Source: Sinorhizobium arboris LMG 14919 (GTDB taxonomy: Bacteria; Pseudomonadota; Alphaproteobacteria; Rhizobiales; Rhizobiaceae). Taken from it: 64,000 nt of DNA. Location of the stretch: the NCBI RefSeq assembly GCF_000427465.1, contig NZ_KE386497.1, positions 569,014 through 633,013 of the forward strand, read 5' to 3'. How positions within the stretch are numbered: the stretch's first letter is position 1; each line of letters starts with the position of its first letter. The position numbers and the translations under genes were made by a program. Below are positions 53,177 to 62,256 of this stretch, piece after piece. The notes under the pieces were generated by a model that was given only the letters and a program-made list of their open reading frames with translations, searched no databases and was not told the origin of the DNA.

Positions 53177-53974
53177 ATGAGCGCAAGCGCCGGCAGCCAG
53201 ACGCTACGGGCGGTAGTGACGGGTGGAGCAAGTGGAATCGGTGAGGCGACGGTGCGGAAGTTTGCCTCCTCGGGGTGGAAAGTCATTATCGCCGATATCA
53301 ATGCTGACCGCGGCCGAGAGATAGCTGGCGAGCTAAGCGTTCGGGGCTTCGACGTGCAGTCTGTTTATCTCGATGTTACAGACGAGGCGGCAGTCCAATC
53401 ATTTTCAGAGCAGGTGTTTTCTCTAGAAGGCGGAGTTGCAGCTCTGATCAATTCGGGTGGCATACTTCAAAACGCCACGCGGTTGACATCGATGCGCATC
53501 GAGGATTTCGACAGAATTCTCGATGTTAATCTGCGTGGAAGCGTTTTGACCGGCAAAGCCTTTGGGAAAAAAATGGCTGAGTCAGGCCATGGTGCGATTA
53601 TCAACCTGTGCTCATTGACGACGTTTCATGCGCTGCCGCAGCCCGCATATGCGATGAGCAAGGCGGCTCTGAAAACTCTAACGGAAGTGATGGCAGCCGA
53701 ATTGGGCCCGCAGGGGGTAAGGGTAAATGCCGTGGCCCCGGGATACACCCTTACTCCGGCGATGAAGGACAGGATCGATAGGGGAGAACGCGATCCATCG
53801 AAGGTTATCTCCAAGTCGGCTCTCGGCAGGTTTGTCGAGCCGAGCGAAATTGGAGAAGCGATCTTCTTCCTTTGTTCGCCTGCAGCCGCTGCCATCACAG
53901 GTGTGACATTGCCAGTGGACTGCGGTTGGCTGGTCTACTCGGTTTACACTAACGCAGCTGCCCAGCCGGCGTAG
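53177..53974 (+). CDS. Short-chain dehydrogenase/reductase
   Basis: The product has 265 residues. TGGASGIGEATVRKF at about 14-28, the motif NSGG in place of NNAG (ALINSGGILQ), catalytic Ser/Tyr/Lys in LCSLTTFHALPQPAYAMSKAALK and VNAVAPGYTLTPAM. Divergent from the hydroxyproline epimerase and preceding the aconitase-X gene, so it may oxidise a hydroxylated proline derivative or related hydroxy acid. The NSGG change is unusual but not disabling in principle. Confidence 0.82.
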   Translation: MSASAGSQTLRAVVTGGASGIGEATVRKFASSGWKVIIADINADRGREIAGELSVRGFDVQSVYLDVTDEAAVQSFSEQVFSLEGGVAALINSGGILQNATRLTSMRIEDFDRILDVNLRGSVLTGKAFGKKMAESGHGAIINLCSLTTFHALPQPAYAMSKAALKTLTEVMAAELGPQGVRVNAVAPGYTLTPAMKDRIDRGERDPSKVISKSALGRFVEPSEIGEAIFFLCSPAAAAITGVTLPVDCGWLVYSVYTNAAAQPA

Positions 53975-54060
53975 ACGAATAACGTAGCCCCGAACGGGTA
54001 CATGGTGTCGAGAAGCACGTCAATCAGCGACGCTAGCAGCAATCATCGGGGTATTGAGCG

Positions 54061-55794
54061 ATGAATGGAGAATGTCTTGTCGCCGGCATAGGAGCGGGTG
54101 AGCTTCTGTTTTCCAACGTCGGCCTCAGTTTCATGGGAGGCGTGCATCCCAAGACCGGAGTCGTGATCGACACGCACCATCCACTGCATGGACAAAGCGT
54201 TTGCGGGAAGATCCTCGCAATCCCCAGCGGGCGGGGTTCCTGCGCAGGAAGTCTGGCCATCTTCGAACTTATCATGAACGGCCATGCTCCGAGCGCGCTC
54301 GTCTTGCAGCACAAGGAGACGATCTTGACCTTGGGCGTGCTCATTGCGAAGGAGCTGTTCCGGAAGAGCATTCCGGTCGTCCGTCTGTCCGCGGAGGACT
54401 TTGCCTCACTTGCCGAGGCTCGGCATGCGGTCGTCCACGATGGCCAGGTAGATCTCCACGCAGCCGCTCCCGCCTTCATGGCCGATGACGGCGATTCTAT
54501 CACCGTCGATCTCGAAGGTTTCGAACTGACCGAGACTGACCAGCGGTTTCTCGACGGTGAATTCGGCGAGGCGGCACGGGTCGCCATGCGCATCATCATT
54601 AGAACCGCGCAGATCGAAGGGGCCCACAGCCTTATCGATGTCGATATGGCGCATATCGACGGATGCTTTTACCACGGGTCGGGCGTTCTTCAATTTGCCA
54701 GGAGACTGTTCGAACTGGGTGGCCGCGTTCGCATACGCTCGACCATGAATTCGCTTTGCGTCGATCGGCGCCTGTGGCAAGGCCTCGGCGTCGATCCGGG
54801 TCTTGGCAGGCCGTCCGATGAGCTGGCCGATACCTATAGGGCCATGGGCGTCGAGCCGACCTATACATGTGCGCCCTATCTACTCGATGGAGCGCCTGCA
54901 TTCGGCCAGCGGATCGCCTGGGCGGAATCAAATGCCGTGGTGTTTGCCAACGCGGTGCTGGGTGCGCGCACGATGAAATATCCGGACTATCTCGATATTC
55001 TTGTGGCCATAACCGGGCGCGCGCCGAATGCCGATTGTTACCTTCCCGAGAAGCGTCTCGCCACGCTCCAGATAAATGTTCCGCGTCCTGATGTGCTCGA
55101 CGATTCCTTCTGGCCGGCATTGGGATATCACGTGGGCAAGATCGCAACGAACGATATTCCCGTTCTTACCGGACTGGAGGAGCTACCGATCTCCCTCGAT
55201 GATCTCAAGGCTTTCGGCGCGGCTTTTGCCACGACGTCGGCTGTGGCGATGTTCCACATTGTTGGCGCAACACCGGAGGCAAGGACCGTCGAAGAGGCGA
55301 CGGGCGGCTCGCATGGGGTGGGCCGTCACACGATTACGATCGAGGCGTTGATCGAGACGTGGCGCGAGCTCAACAATGCCGGCTCCGCGGATGTCGATCT
55401 CGTATCGCTGGGCAACCCGCATTTCTCGCTGACGGAATGCGAACGGCTCGCGGCACTTTGTACTGGCAGGATGAAGTCGGATAAGGTCGACATGATCGTG
55501 ACCTGCGGAAGGGACGTTTTCGAGAAAGCCAAGAAGGAAGGCTTTGTCGATGTGATCTCGAGGTTCGGCGGCCGGTTCCTCAACGATACCTGCTGGTGCC
55601 TGATCTCTGAGCCTGTCATTGCCCCCCGCGTCAGATATATCATGACCAATTCCGGCAAATATGCGCATTACGGTCCCGCCGCCGTGGGCAGGGAGTTCCA
55701 TTTCGGAAGCCTACAACGCTGCGTCGACGCTGCCTGCAGCGGCTTTGCCGAGACCGCGCTTCCCGGATGGCTGACGGCAGGCTCTATTTCGTGA
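54061..55794 (+). CDS. Aconitase X, probable cis-3-hydroxy-L-proline dehydratase
   Basis: The product has 577 residues, the length of the fused form with the small swivel domain at the N-terminus (MNGECLVAGIGAGELLFSN, PLHGQSVCGKILAIPSGRGSCAGS, to about 135) and the large domain after it. HTITIEALIETWRELN, SLGNPHFSLTECERLA and TNSGKYAHYGPAAVGREFHFGSL are strong AcnX markers. AcnX type I proteins dehydrate cis-3-hydroxy-L-proline to pyrroline-2-carboxylate. The surrounding hydroxyproline genes and an Ldh2-type reductase at the right edge fit that role. A mevalonate-5-phosphate dehydratase role (archaeal) is not expected. Confidence 0.87.
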   Translation: MNGECLVAGIGAGELLFSNVGLSFMGGVHPKTGVVIDTHHPLHGQSVCGKILAIPSGRGSCAGSLAIFELIMNGHAPSALVLQHKETILTLGVLIAKELFRKSIPVVRLSAEDFASLAEARHAVVHDGQVDLHAAAPAFMADDGDSITVDLEGFELTETDQRFLDGEFGEAARVAMRIIIRTAQIEGAHSLIDVDMAHIDGCFYHGSGVLQFARRLFELGGRVRIRSTMNSLCVDRRLWQGLGVDPGLGRPSDELADTYRAMGVEPTYTCAPYLLDGAPAFGQRIAWAESNAVVFANAVLGARTMKYPDYLDILVAITGRAPNADCYLPEKRLATLQINVPRPDVLDDSFWPALGYHVGKIATNDIPVLTGLEELPISLDDLKAFGAAFATTSAVAMFHIVGATPEARTVEEATGGSHGVGRHTITIEALIETWRELNNAGSADVDLVSLGNPHFSLTECERLAALCTGRMKSDKVDMIVTCGRDVFEKAKKEGFVDVISRFGGRFLNDTCWCLISEPVIAPRVRYIMTNSGKYAHYGPAAVGREFHFGSLQRCVDAACSGFAETALPGWLTAGSIS

Positions 55795-56569
55795 TACGCA
55801 ACAGCACCCGATCGAGTGCGTCGACCAGAGCGCGCGTTCCGCCGTTCTGGTCGAAATCCGTCCAGACCTGTTCGTTCAGGCCTCCCTTGGTGGCGTATTC
55901 CCGCGACAGCCTGTGAAGGGAGGTGTCGGACCGACGGCTCGCGACCTTCGCAAGGGTTTGAAAATGAGCCGAGAGGTACGCGCGACCGCTGTCCTCGGGT
56001 AGACCCTGCGCTTCAAGCCAATCGACGGCGCGTGCCATCAGGCCAAAATAAAGCGACATGGTCGCGCTGGCGGCAGCCAACAGGTCGTATTCCGTGCGCG
56101 TCTCGCATTCCACGGCCGTCCCGATCCTGTTGAAGAGATCTGCGACGCGAGGGCTGCGTGGAAAAATGGCGGTCACACCCTCGCGGTCCTCGACAAAGGG
56201 CAGGGGTATGGCCTGTACGAGCTCGACATCGGACTTGATCCATTCGTGCAAAGTCTCGCGCTCCGTGGCGGCGATCAGACTGATGACGAGTTGGCCGTCA
56301 CGAAATCCGATTTGCGGAATGACGTCTGATGCGATTTGCGGCCGCACGGCCAGAAAGACCACCTCGGAGCTGTTTGAAACAGCCTGATTGTCTTCGGCGA
56401 TCGTGACCTGCGGATAGGTGGCCGCGAGATCCGTCGCGATCTCGGCGTTGCGGGGCGCGACAATAATCGGGTTTGCGAATTCAGGGTCGGCAAGCAGACC
56501 CGTGATGATCGCCCTGGTGATCGTTCCCGTTCCGAGAAAGCCAATCGGACCGGTCATGACATGGCTCAT
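55784..56569 (-). CDS. Pyrroline-5-carboxylate reductase-like protein
   Basis: The product has 261 residues. N-terminal Rossmann start GPIGFLGTGTITRAIITGL and the ProC-type helical end (SATMSLYFGLMARAVDWLEAQGL, SREYATKGGLNEQVW). The dinucleotide motif GxGxI is present. It may reduce a pyrroline carboxylate made in hydroxyproline breakdown rather than serve proline synthesis. It overlaps the GntR gene start-to-stop (four bases) and its 3' end overlaps the AcnX gene by 11 bases on the other strand. Confidence 0.82.
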   Translation of the reverse strand: MSHVMTGPIGFLGTGTITRAIITGLLADPEFANPIIVAPRNAEIATDLAATYPQVTIAEDNQAVSNSSEVVFLAVRPQIASDVIPQIGFRDGQLVISLIAATERETLHEWIKSDVELVQAIPLPFVEDREGVTAIFPRSPRVADLFNRIGTAVECETRTEYDLLAAASATMSLYFGLMARAVDWLEAQGLPEDSGRAYLSAHFQTLAKVASRRSDTSLHRLSREYATKGGLNEQVWTDFDQNGGTRALVDALDRVLLRITK

Positions 56570-57282
56570 TCTGCGGCGTTCAATGGCATGAGAGGAGCTT
56601 CGGTTGTGTAGTTCTCGCGCATGAAATTGATGAAGTTGTCTTGGAACTGGCGGGTATGGGCGTGGGCGAGTTCGTCCGCCCGCTCCACATCGCGGTTGCG
56701 GATCGCTTCCAGCATCAGGTTGTGCTCGTCGGTGAGGAGATAGCCCTCATGCGTCCTCTCGAGATATTCGAAATGCAGGTGCAGCATGCGCTGGCCTTGT
56801 CCCAGAAGCCGTTCATAGAACGAAGCAAGAAAAGGATTTTTTCCGGCATCCGCAATGGCCATGTGGAAACGCTTGTTGGCTTCCGACATCGAGAGATGAA
56901 CGCCGGTCTTGACCGCCGCCTCGAACTCCTTCTGGCGCTTGGCGATGATCTTGAGATCGGCGTCGGTACGCAGTGTCGCCGCAAGGCGAGTGTTCATACG
57001 CTGAGCGATATCCAGCGCCTCGACATATTTGGGGAACGTCCCGATTTCGATCGGCGCGACGATAGTACTGCGATTGGACAGAGTGACCACCAGACCTTCG
57101 CCCGCCAGGCGGATCAGCGCCTCACGGACGGGGGAGCGCGACATGTCGAAACGCTCGGCAAGCGTCGTCTCGTCGAGAAGCTGGCCGGGCTGCAACCTCA
57201 GCCCCAGGATCTCGGCTCGCAGCGTGTCGTAGACGCTTTTCCAGCCGGTGCCACGGATGCGCCTAGATTCCTGTTCTTCCAC
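56566..57282 (-). CDS. FadR-type GntR regulator of the hydroxyproline genes
   Basis: The product has 238 residues from the GTG at 57282, seven bases after GGGAAGGA; a longer frame from 57441 or ATG 57324 lacks such a site. N-terminal winged HTH (SVYDTLRAEILGLRLQPGQL, TTLAERFDMSRSPVREALIRLAGEGLV), then an FCD helical ligand domain with metal-binding His (FHMAIADAGKNPF, HLHFEYLERTHEGYLLTDEH). It is divergent from the DapA-type deaminase gene. Two TGTCGACA palindromes in between, and two more at 53065 and 53125, are its probable targets. Confidence 0.88.
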   Translation of the reverse strand: MEEQESRRIRGTGWKSVYDTLRAEILGLRLQPGQLLDETTLAERFDMSRSPVREALIRLAGEGLVVTLSNRSTIVAPIEIGTFPKYVEALDIAQRMNTRLAATLRTDADLKIIAKRQKEFEAAVKTGVHLSMSEANKRFHMAIADAGKNPFLASFYERLLGQGQRMLHLHFEYLERTHEGYLLTDEHNLMLEAIRNRDVERADELAHAHTRQFQDNFINFMRENYTTEAPLMPLNAAE

Positions 57283-57334
57283 TTCAAATTCCTTCCCGCC
57301 TGTATGCCTTGACCATAGATTCATAAGGACACCG

Positions 57335-57342
57335 TGTCGACA
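57335..57342. promoter_or_regulatory. TGTCGACA palindrome, probable GntR operator
   Basis: Third copy of the word, between the GntR gene (start 57282) and the DapA-type gene (start 57495). The position suits autoregulation. Confidence 0.62.
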
Positions 57343-57362
57343 AGGAACTTTCAGCTTGACTT

Positions 57363-57370
57363 TGTCGACA
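57363..57370. promoter_or_regulatory. TGTCGACA palindrome, probable GntR operator
   Basis: Fourth copy, 28 bases from the third. Two nearby sites fit cooperative binding of two dimers. Confidence 0.62.
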
Positions 57371-57494
57371 TTAAGACGACATAACATCGGCAGGCAGAGG
57401 ATGGATGCAGGTGCCGCTGGACGGCGCAAATGAACTGCCAAGACCCTCGGATCGAAACAGTCACTTCTAAATTCTTGTCAAATGGAGCCTCGCG

Positions 57495-58373
57495 ATGAAA
57501 CTCACCGGCGTCATGCCCGCCCTCGTCACCCCCTTCGACAAAAACAACAAGATCGATTTCAAGTCCTTTGAAAAGCTTTTGGCCCATCTCCGCGAGGCCG
57601 GGGTGACCGGCTGGGTACCGAACGGTTCGACGGGTGAATATTTCAGCCAGACCACCGAGGAGCGCCGCGACGTCCTGCAGTTCGTCAAGGACTTCGCCAA
57701 GCCGGGCGAAATCCTGATCGCCGGCACGAATGCGCCGGCCACGCGCGAGGTTATCGAGCAGACCGAGCTCGCCAGGAAGATCGGCTATGACACGGTTTTG
57801 CTCGCGCCGCCCTTCTACACCCGCCCGACCCAGGAAGAGCTGATCAAGCACTATGAAACCGTGCTGGCTGCGGTCGACGTCAACCTGGTGCTCTACAGCT
57901 ACCCGGCAAAGGACGGCTCCGATATCAGCTTCGAATTGATGGACCACTTTGCCGACAATCCGCGTGTCATTGGCATCAAAGAAAGCTCGGGCGTGCTGCA
58001 GCGGGCGATCGATATCGCCAGCCGCTACGAGGGCAAGATCCAATTGGTCAGCGGTTCCGACGATATTGCGCTCGACTTCATGTTCTGGGGTGCGGAAAGC
58101 TGGATTTGCGGACCGTCGAACTGCATGGCGAAAGCGTGCTGCGATCTCGACCGCACCTACAAGTCAGGCGATATCGCCAAGGCGCGCGACATGATGAAGA
58201 CCCTTTATCGTGCGATGAACATCCTCGAATCCGGAAAATTCGTACAGAAGATCAAGTATGGCTGCGAGCTGCAGGGCTTGCCCGTCGGCGAGTGCCGCGC
58301 GCCGCTCGGCCCCCTGACCGATGCCGAGAAGGCCGAGTTCAAGGCCGCCATGCAGCCGATCCTCAACTGGTAA
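57495..58373 (+). CDS. DapA-family pyrroline-4-hydroxy-2-carboxylate deaminase (probable)
   Basis: The product has 292 residues. (beta/alpha)8 aldolase of the DHDPS class: GVMPALVTPFD, PNGSTGEYFSQTTEER, Tyr134 in VLYSYP and the Schiff-base lysine K162 in GIKESSG. In hydroxyproline catabolism a member of this family converts pyrroline-4-hydroxy-2-carboxylate to 2-oxoglutarate semialdehyde plus ammonia. The neighbours (epimerases, D-amino-acid dehydrogenase, aldehyde dehydrogenase) fit exactly. First gene of the long rightward operon, behind the GntR operators. Confidence 0.85.
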   Translation: MKLTGVMPALVTPFDKNNKIDFKSFEKLLAHLREAGVTGWVPNGSTGEYFSQTTEERRDVLQFVKDFAKPGEILIAGTNAPATREVIEQTELARKIGYDTVLLAPPFYTRPTQEELIKHYETVLAAVDVNLVLYSYPAKDGSDISFELMDHFADNPRVIGIKESSGVLQRAIDIASRYEGKIQLVSGSDDIALDFMFWGAESWICGPSNCMAKACCDLDRTYKSGDIAKARDMMKTLYRAMNILESGKFVQKIKYGCELQGLPVGECRAPLGPLTDAEKAEFKAAMQPILNW

Positions 58374-58386
58374 GTTTCGAGCCGGT

Positions 58387-58409
58387 GGCGCCCGGTTGCG
58401 TCGGGCGCC
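58387..58409 (+). terminator. Hairpin after the deaminase gene
   Basis: GGCGCCCG and CGGGCGCC pair perfectly over eight bases around GTTGCGT, followed by a T-rich stretch (CTTATTGCTTCTT). Partial terminator or processing site, since the next gene starts 33 bases later in the same direction. Confidence 0.6.
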
Positions 58410-58441
58410 CTTATTGCTTCTTGGGTTCAGGGATCGGGGTC

Positions 58442-59476
58442 ATGCGGTTCAAAAAGGTGCTCTCCGTCGTCGAATGCCATGCGGAAGGCGAGAGCGGCAA
58501 GGTCATCGTCGGCGGCGTCGGACAGGTGCCGGGTAAGACAATGTTCGACAAGAAACTTCATCTTGAAAACTACATGGACGACATCCGCAAAATGGTGCTG
58601 TTCGAGCCGCGCGGCGCCGTCTGGCACAATGCCAATATCGTGCTGCCGTCCAACCATCCTGACGCGGATATGGGCTATGTGATCCTGGAGACCACCGAGT
58701 ATCCTGCGATGTCCGGGTCGAACACCATGTGCGTTGCGACCGTGCTGCTCGAGACGGGCATCCTGCCGATGCAGGAACCCGTTACAAACCTGACGCTCGA
58801 GTCGCCGGCGGGTCTCATCCGTGTACGCTGCGAGTGCCGCGATGGGAAGGTGACCAGCGTCCGCCTCGTGAACCAGCCTGCCTTTTGCTATCACGTCGAC
58901 AGCAAGATCGAGGTCGCCGGCCTGGGTACGGTCGGGGTCGACATCGTCTATGGCGGTATGACCTATGTGATGGTCGACGCCGCAGCACTCGGCTTTTCAG
59001 TCGACCCGTCCGAAGCACGGGAACTGTGCGAGGTCGGTCAGAGGCTGAAAACCGCCGCCGTGGAGCAGCTTGCGGTGGAACATCCCGAAAACCCTGCCAT
59101 TCCGGGCATCACCAACACGGAATTCATGGGTCCGCTACGCCGCGAGAACGGCCAACTGGTATCGAGAAATTGCGTCGTCGTTTCCCCGGGGCGTTGCGAT
59201 CGTTCGCCCTGCGGCACGGGTTCGTCGGCCCGCTTGGCCCTGCTTCATGCCAAAGGTCTGATCGCGCCCGGCGAAACGCTAGTGCATGAATCCATCACCG
59301 GCAGCCGCTTTTTGTGCTCGATTGACGGTCTGGCCAAGGTCGGCCGATACGATGCCGTCATTCCCGCCATATCAGGCCAGGCCTGGATCACCGGTTTTCA
59401 CCAGATGGGCATGGATCCGACCGATCCGTATCCGAATGGCTTCACCGTGGCCGACACCTGGATGGCAACCGTTTGA
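58442..59476 (+). CDS. Proline racemase family enzyme with Ser/Cys active site
   Basis: The product has 344 residues from ATG 58442. The opening VVECHAEGESGKVIVGGV is family-typical. The first catalytic position is Ser91 (MSGSNTM where the Cys/Cys enzymes have MCGHATI), while the second Cys is kept (C257 in DRSPCGTGSSAR). Ser/Cys members of the family are reported to act as hydroxyproline epimerases and/or trans-3-hydroxyproline dehydratases. With the Cys/Cys enzyme at 51989-52996 it gives the cluster two different family members, probably for different hydroxyproline isomers. Confidence 0.82.
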   Translation: MRFKKVLSVVECHAEGESGKVIVGGVGQVPGKTMFDKKLHLENYMDDIRKMVLFEPRGAVWHNANIVLPSNHPDADMGYVILETTEYPAMSGSNTMCVATVLLETGILPMQEPVTNLTLESPAGLIRVRCECRDGKVTSVRLVNQPAFCYHVDSKIEVAGLGTVGVDIVYGGMTYVMVDAAALGFSVDPSEARELCEVGQRLKTAAVEQLAVEHPENPAIPGITNTEFMGPLRRENGQLVSRNCVVVSPGRCDRSPCGTGSSARLALLHAKGLIAPGETLVHESITGSRFLCSIDGLAKVGRYDAVIPAISGQAWITGFHQMGMDPTDPYPNGFTVADTWMATV

Positions 59477-59492
59477 TCCGGCAGACAGCAAC

Positions 59493-60741
59493 ATGAACAC
59501 TTCATCCACGATCGCAATTGTCGGCGCCGGCATTATCGGCACCACGCTTGCCTATGATCTGCAACGCCGCGGGCATGCCGTCCGGCTAATCGAGCGGGAT
59601 GGTCCGGGCACCGGCGCAAGCTTCGGCAATATGGCAAGCATCGCGGTGACCGAGTTCATGCCGGCCTCGCGACCGGCAATCTGGAAACAGATGCCGAAAT
59701 GGCTTCTCGATCCGGAAGGCCCGGTGCGCGTCCGGCCGTCCTATATGCCGCGACTTATCCCCTGGTTCCTGCGTTTTCTGGCAGCAAGCCGTCCCTCGAA
59801 GCTTCGCGAACTCGAGGCAGCAGGCGCGGTGCTCTGCCACCGCGTGCAGGAGGACCTTGATGCGCTCTTGAAAGAGACCGGTCTGACTCACATGCTGAGT
59901 GCGGAAGGCTGCCTCAGCCTTTATGCCGACGAGGCCGAGTTCAAGGCCGATCGCGATCATATCGAAATCCTCGAGCGCTTCGGTTTTCGTCACGAGATTT
60001 TGGGCGGTAATGCGATCCGCGACCTTGAACCGGCACTGACGACCAAGATCACCAAGGCGGTGCTCTTTCCCGACAACCGGTCGGTGGCAGACCCATACAA
60101 ACTCGTCACGGCGCTTGCCGAACGCTTCCAGGCCCTAGGCGGTACGATCGTCCGCGGCGACGTCGGCGGCTTTGAGACGGGCGAGGGCGGGATCAAGGCT
60201 GTCCGCCTAAAGGATGGTCGTGCGATCAAAGCCGAAAAGACCGTGCTCGCGGCGGGGGGTTTTTACCGCCCGCATGGCCCGGGATCTCGGAGAGCCGATT
60301 CCGCTTGAAACCGAACGCGGCTATCACACCCAGATCATGGATCCCGGTATTTCCATGCGCCATTCGATCATCTGGCCGGCCAAGGCCTTCATGGTGACGC
60401 CGACGGCAGGCGGCATCCGGATCGGCGGCACGGTGGAAATGGCGGGCATTGACGCTGCACCGGACTATCGCCGCGCCAAGATCACGGTCAAGCGCGCGCT
60501 CGAAGCGCTGCCCGATCTGAAAGTGCGTCAGACGAGTGAATGGATGGGCCACCGTCCGGCCTTCCCAGACACGGTGCCTGTCATGAGCGCCTCTGCCAAG
60601 CATCGCGATCTCTATTATGCGACCGGCCATGGCCATCTCGGGCTCACCTATGCCGCGACCAATGCGCGGCTGATGGGGGACCTGATTTCCGGTGTCACGC
60701 CGCCCGTCGATCTTACCCCCTTTCGCGCCGACCGGTTCTGA
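59493..60741 (+). pseudogene. D-amino-acid dehydrogenase (cis-4-hydroxy-D-proline oxidising type), frameshifted as read
   Basis: Starts MNTSSTIAIVGAGIIGTTLA (FAD-binding) and continues to TVLAAG, where a run of six G at about 60252-60257 breaks the frame. With five G it goes on FTARMARDLGEPIPLETERG to 60741, with GHLGLTYAATNARL. Corrected length 415 residues, normal for DadA-like enzymes. It would oxidise cis-4-hydroxy-D-proline to the pyrroline, feeding electrons to the membrane chain. All other genes of the route are intact, so the extra G may be a sequencing error. Confidence 0.85.
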
Positions 60742-60765
60742 GCCGGGTTGCCAATGGAGTATCTC

Positions 60766-62256
60766 ATGCAGGACAAACTCTACATCGATGGAAAATGGGT
60801 TGCCCCCGCAAAGGGCGGCACGGCCGATGTCATCAATCCCGCGACAGAAGAGGTGATCCGGCAGATTGCGCTGGCAACCGAGGAGGATGTCGATCTCGCC
60901 GTGAAGGCAGCGCGACGCGCCTTCGACAAGGATGGTTGGCCGAAACTCGCCGGCGCCGAGCGCGCCAGATATCTGCGCGCCATCGCCGCCGGCATTCGCG
61001 CCCGGCAGGCCGATATCGCCCGGCTTGAAGTGCTCGACAATGGCAAGCCTTTCCCGGAAGCGGACTGGGACATCGCCGACGCTGCCGGCTGCTTCGATTT
61101 TTATGCCGGACTGGCTGAGGAATTCGATACGAAATCCGTCGAGCCTGTCCTGCTCGGCGATGCCCGCTTCACCTCCAAGGCGGTCAAGGAGCCGATGGGC
61201 GTCGTGGGAGCGATTGTCCCCTGGAACTATCCGTTGCTGATGGCATCGTGGAAGGTGGCGCCGGCGCTTGCGGCGGGTTGCACAGTCGTGCTGAAACCGG
61301 CTGAACTCACCTCGCTGACCGCGCTTGAACTGGCCGCCATCGCCGATGAGGTCGGATTGCCTGCCGGCGTACTGAACGTTGTGACAGGCGCGGGTTCGAT
61401 CGCCGGACAGGCGATCGTCGACCATCCCCTGGTTGACAAGCTCGCCTTCACCGGCTCCGGCCCGGTCGGTTCGAAGATGATGGCGCAGGCGGCGCGGGAC
61501 GTAAAGCGCATCAGCCTCGAGCTTGGCGGCAAGTCGCCTTTCGTCGTTTTCGATGACGCCGATATCGAACAGGCCGTCGAATGGATCATGTTCGGTATTT
61601 TCTGGAATCAGGGCCAAGTCTGCTCGGCCACCTCCCGCGTTCTGGTGCAGCAGGGCATCTACGAGAGGCTGCTTGCCCGCCTGATCGAGGAAACCAGGAA
61701 GATCACCATCGGCAATGGCCTCGATGACGGGATCCTGCTCGGACCGCTCGTTTCTGCGCGGCAATATTCCAATGTCATGCGCGATATAGAAAAAGCAAAG
61801 GCAGCCGGCGCGACCGTTGCTTGTGGCGGCAACCGGCCGGAAGGCCTTGACAAGGGCTATTATCTTGAGCCGACCATCTTGACTGACGTGCCGCTCGACA
61901 GCGAGGCTTGGACGGAGGAAATCTTCGGGCCGGTGGTTTGCATCCGCCCATTCGCTACGGAAGAAGAAGCGATCCAACTCGCCAATGACAGCCGCTTCGG
62001 GCTTGCCGCTGCCGTCATGTCGAAGGACGATGCGCGCACCGAACGCGTTGCCGCGGCCTTCCGCGCCGGCATCGTCTGGATCAACTGCTCGCAGCCGACC
62101 TTCACCGAAGCGCCGTGGGGCGGTTACAAGCAGTCCGGCATCGGCCGCGAACTTGGCCGCTGGGGTTTTGAAAACTATCTCGAAACCAAGCAGATCACCC
62201 GATTTGCCACCGATGACCCCTGGGGTTGGTATATCAAGCCGGGGGCAGGTCAATGA
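60766..62256 (+). CDS. Aldehyde dehydrogenase, probable 2-oxoglutarate semialdehyde dehydrogenase
   Basis: The product has 496 residues from ATG 60766, placed after GGAGT. NAD(P) aldehyde dehydrogenase: IVPWNYPLLMASWKVAPALAAG, FTGSGPVGSKM, catalytic Glu in LELGGKSPF and nucleophile Cys in NQGQVCSATSRV. It is BetB-like by sequence, but in this operon the expected job is oxidation of 2-oxoglutarate semialdehyde to 2-oxoglutarate, the last step of hydroxyproline use. The stop overlaps the next SDR start. Betaine aldehyde as substrate cannot be excluded by sequence alone. Confidence 0.86.
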   Translation: MQDKLYIDGKWVAPAKGGTADVINPATEEVIRQIALATEEDVDLAVKAARRAFDKDGWPKLAGAERARYLRAIAAGIRARQADIARLEVLDNGKPFPEADWDIADAAGCFDFYAGLAEEFDTKSVEPVLLGDARFTSKAVKEPMGVVGAIVPWNYPLLMASWKVAPALAAGCTVVLKPAELTSLTALELAAIADEVGLPAGVLNVVTGAGSIAGQAIVDHPLVDKLAFTGSGPVGSKMMAQAARDVKRISLELGGKSPFVVFDDADIEQAVEWIMFGIFWNQGQVCSATSRVLVQQGIYERLLARLIEETRKITIGNGLDDGILLGPLVSARQYSNVMRDIEKAKAAGATVACGGNRPEGLDKGYYLEPTILTDVPLDSEAWTEEIFGPVVCIRPFATEEEAIQLANDSRFGLAAAVMSKDDARTERVAAAFRAGIVWINCSQPTFTEAPWGGYKQSGIGRELGRWGFENYLETKQITRFATDDPWGWYIKPGAGQ

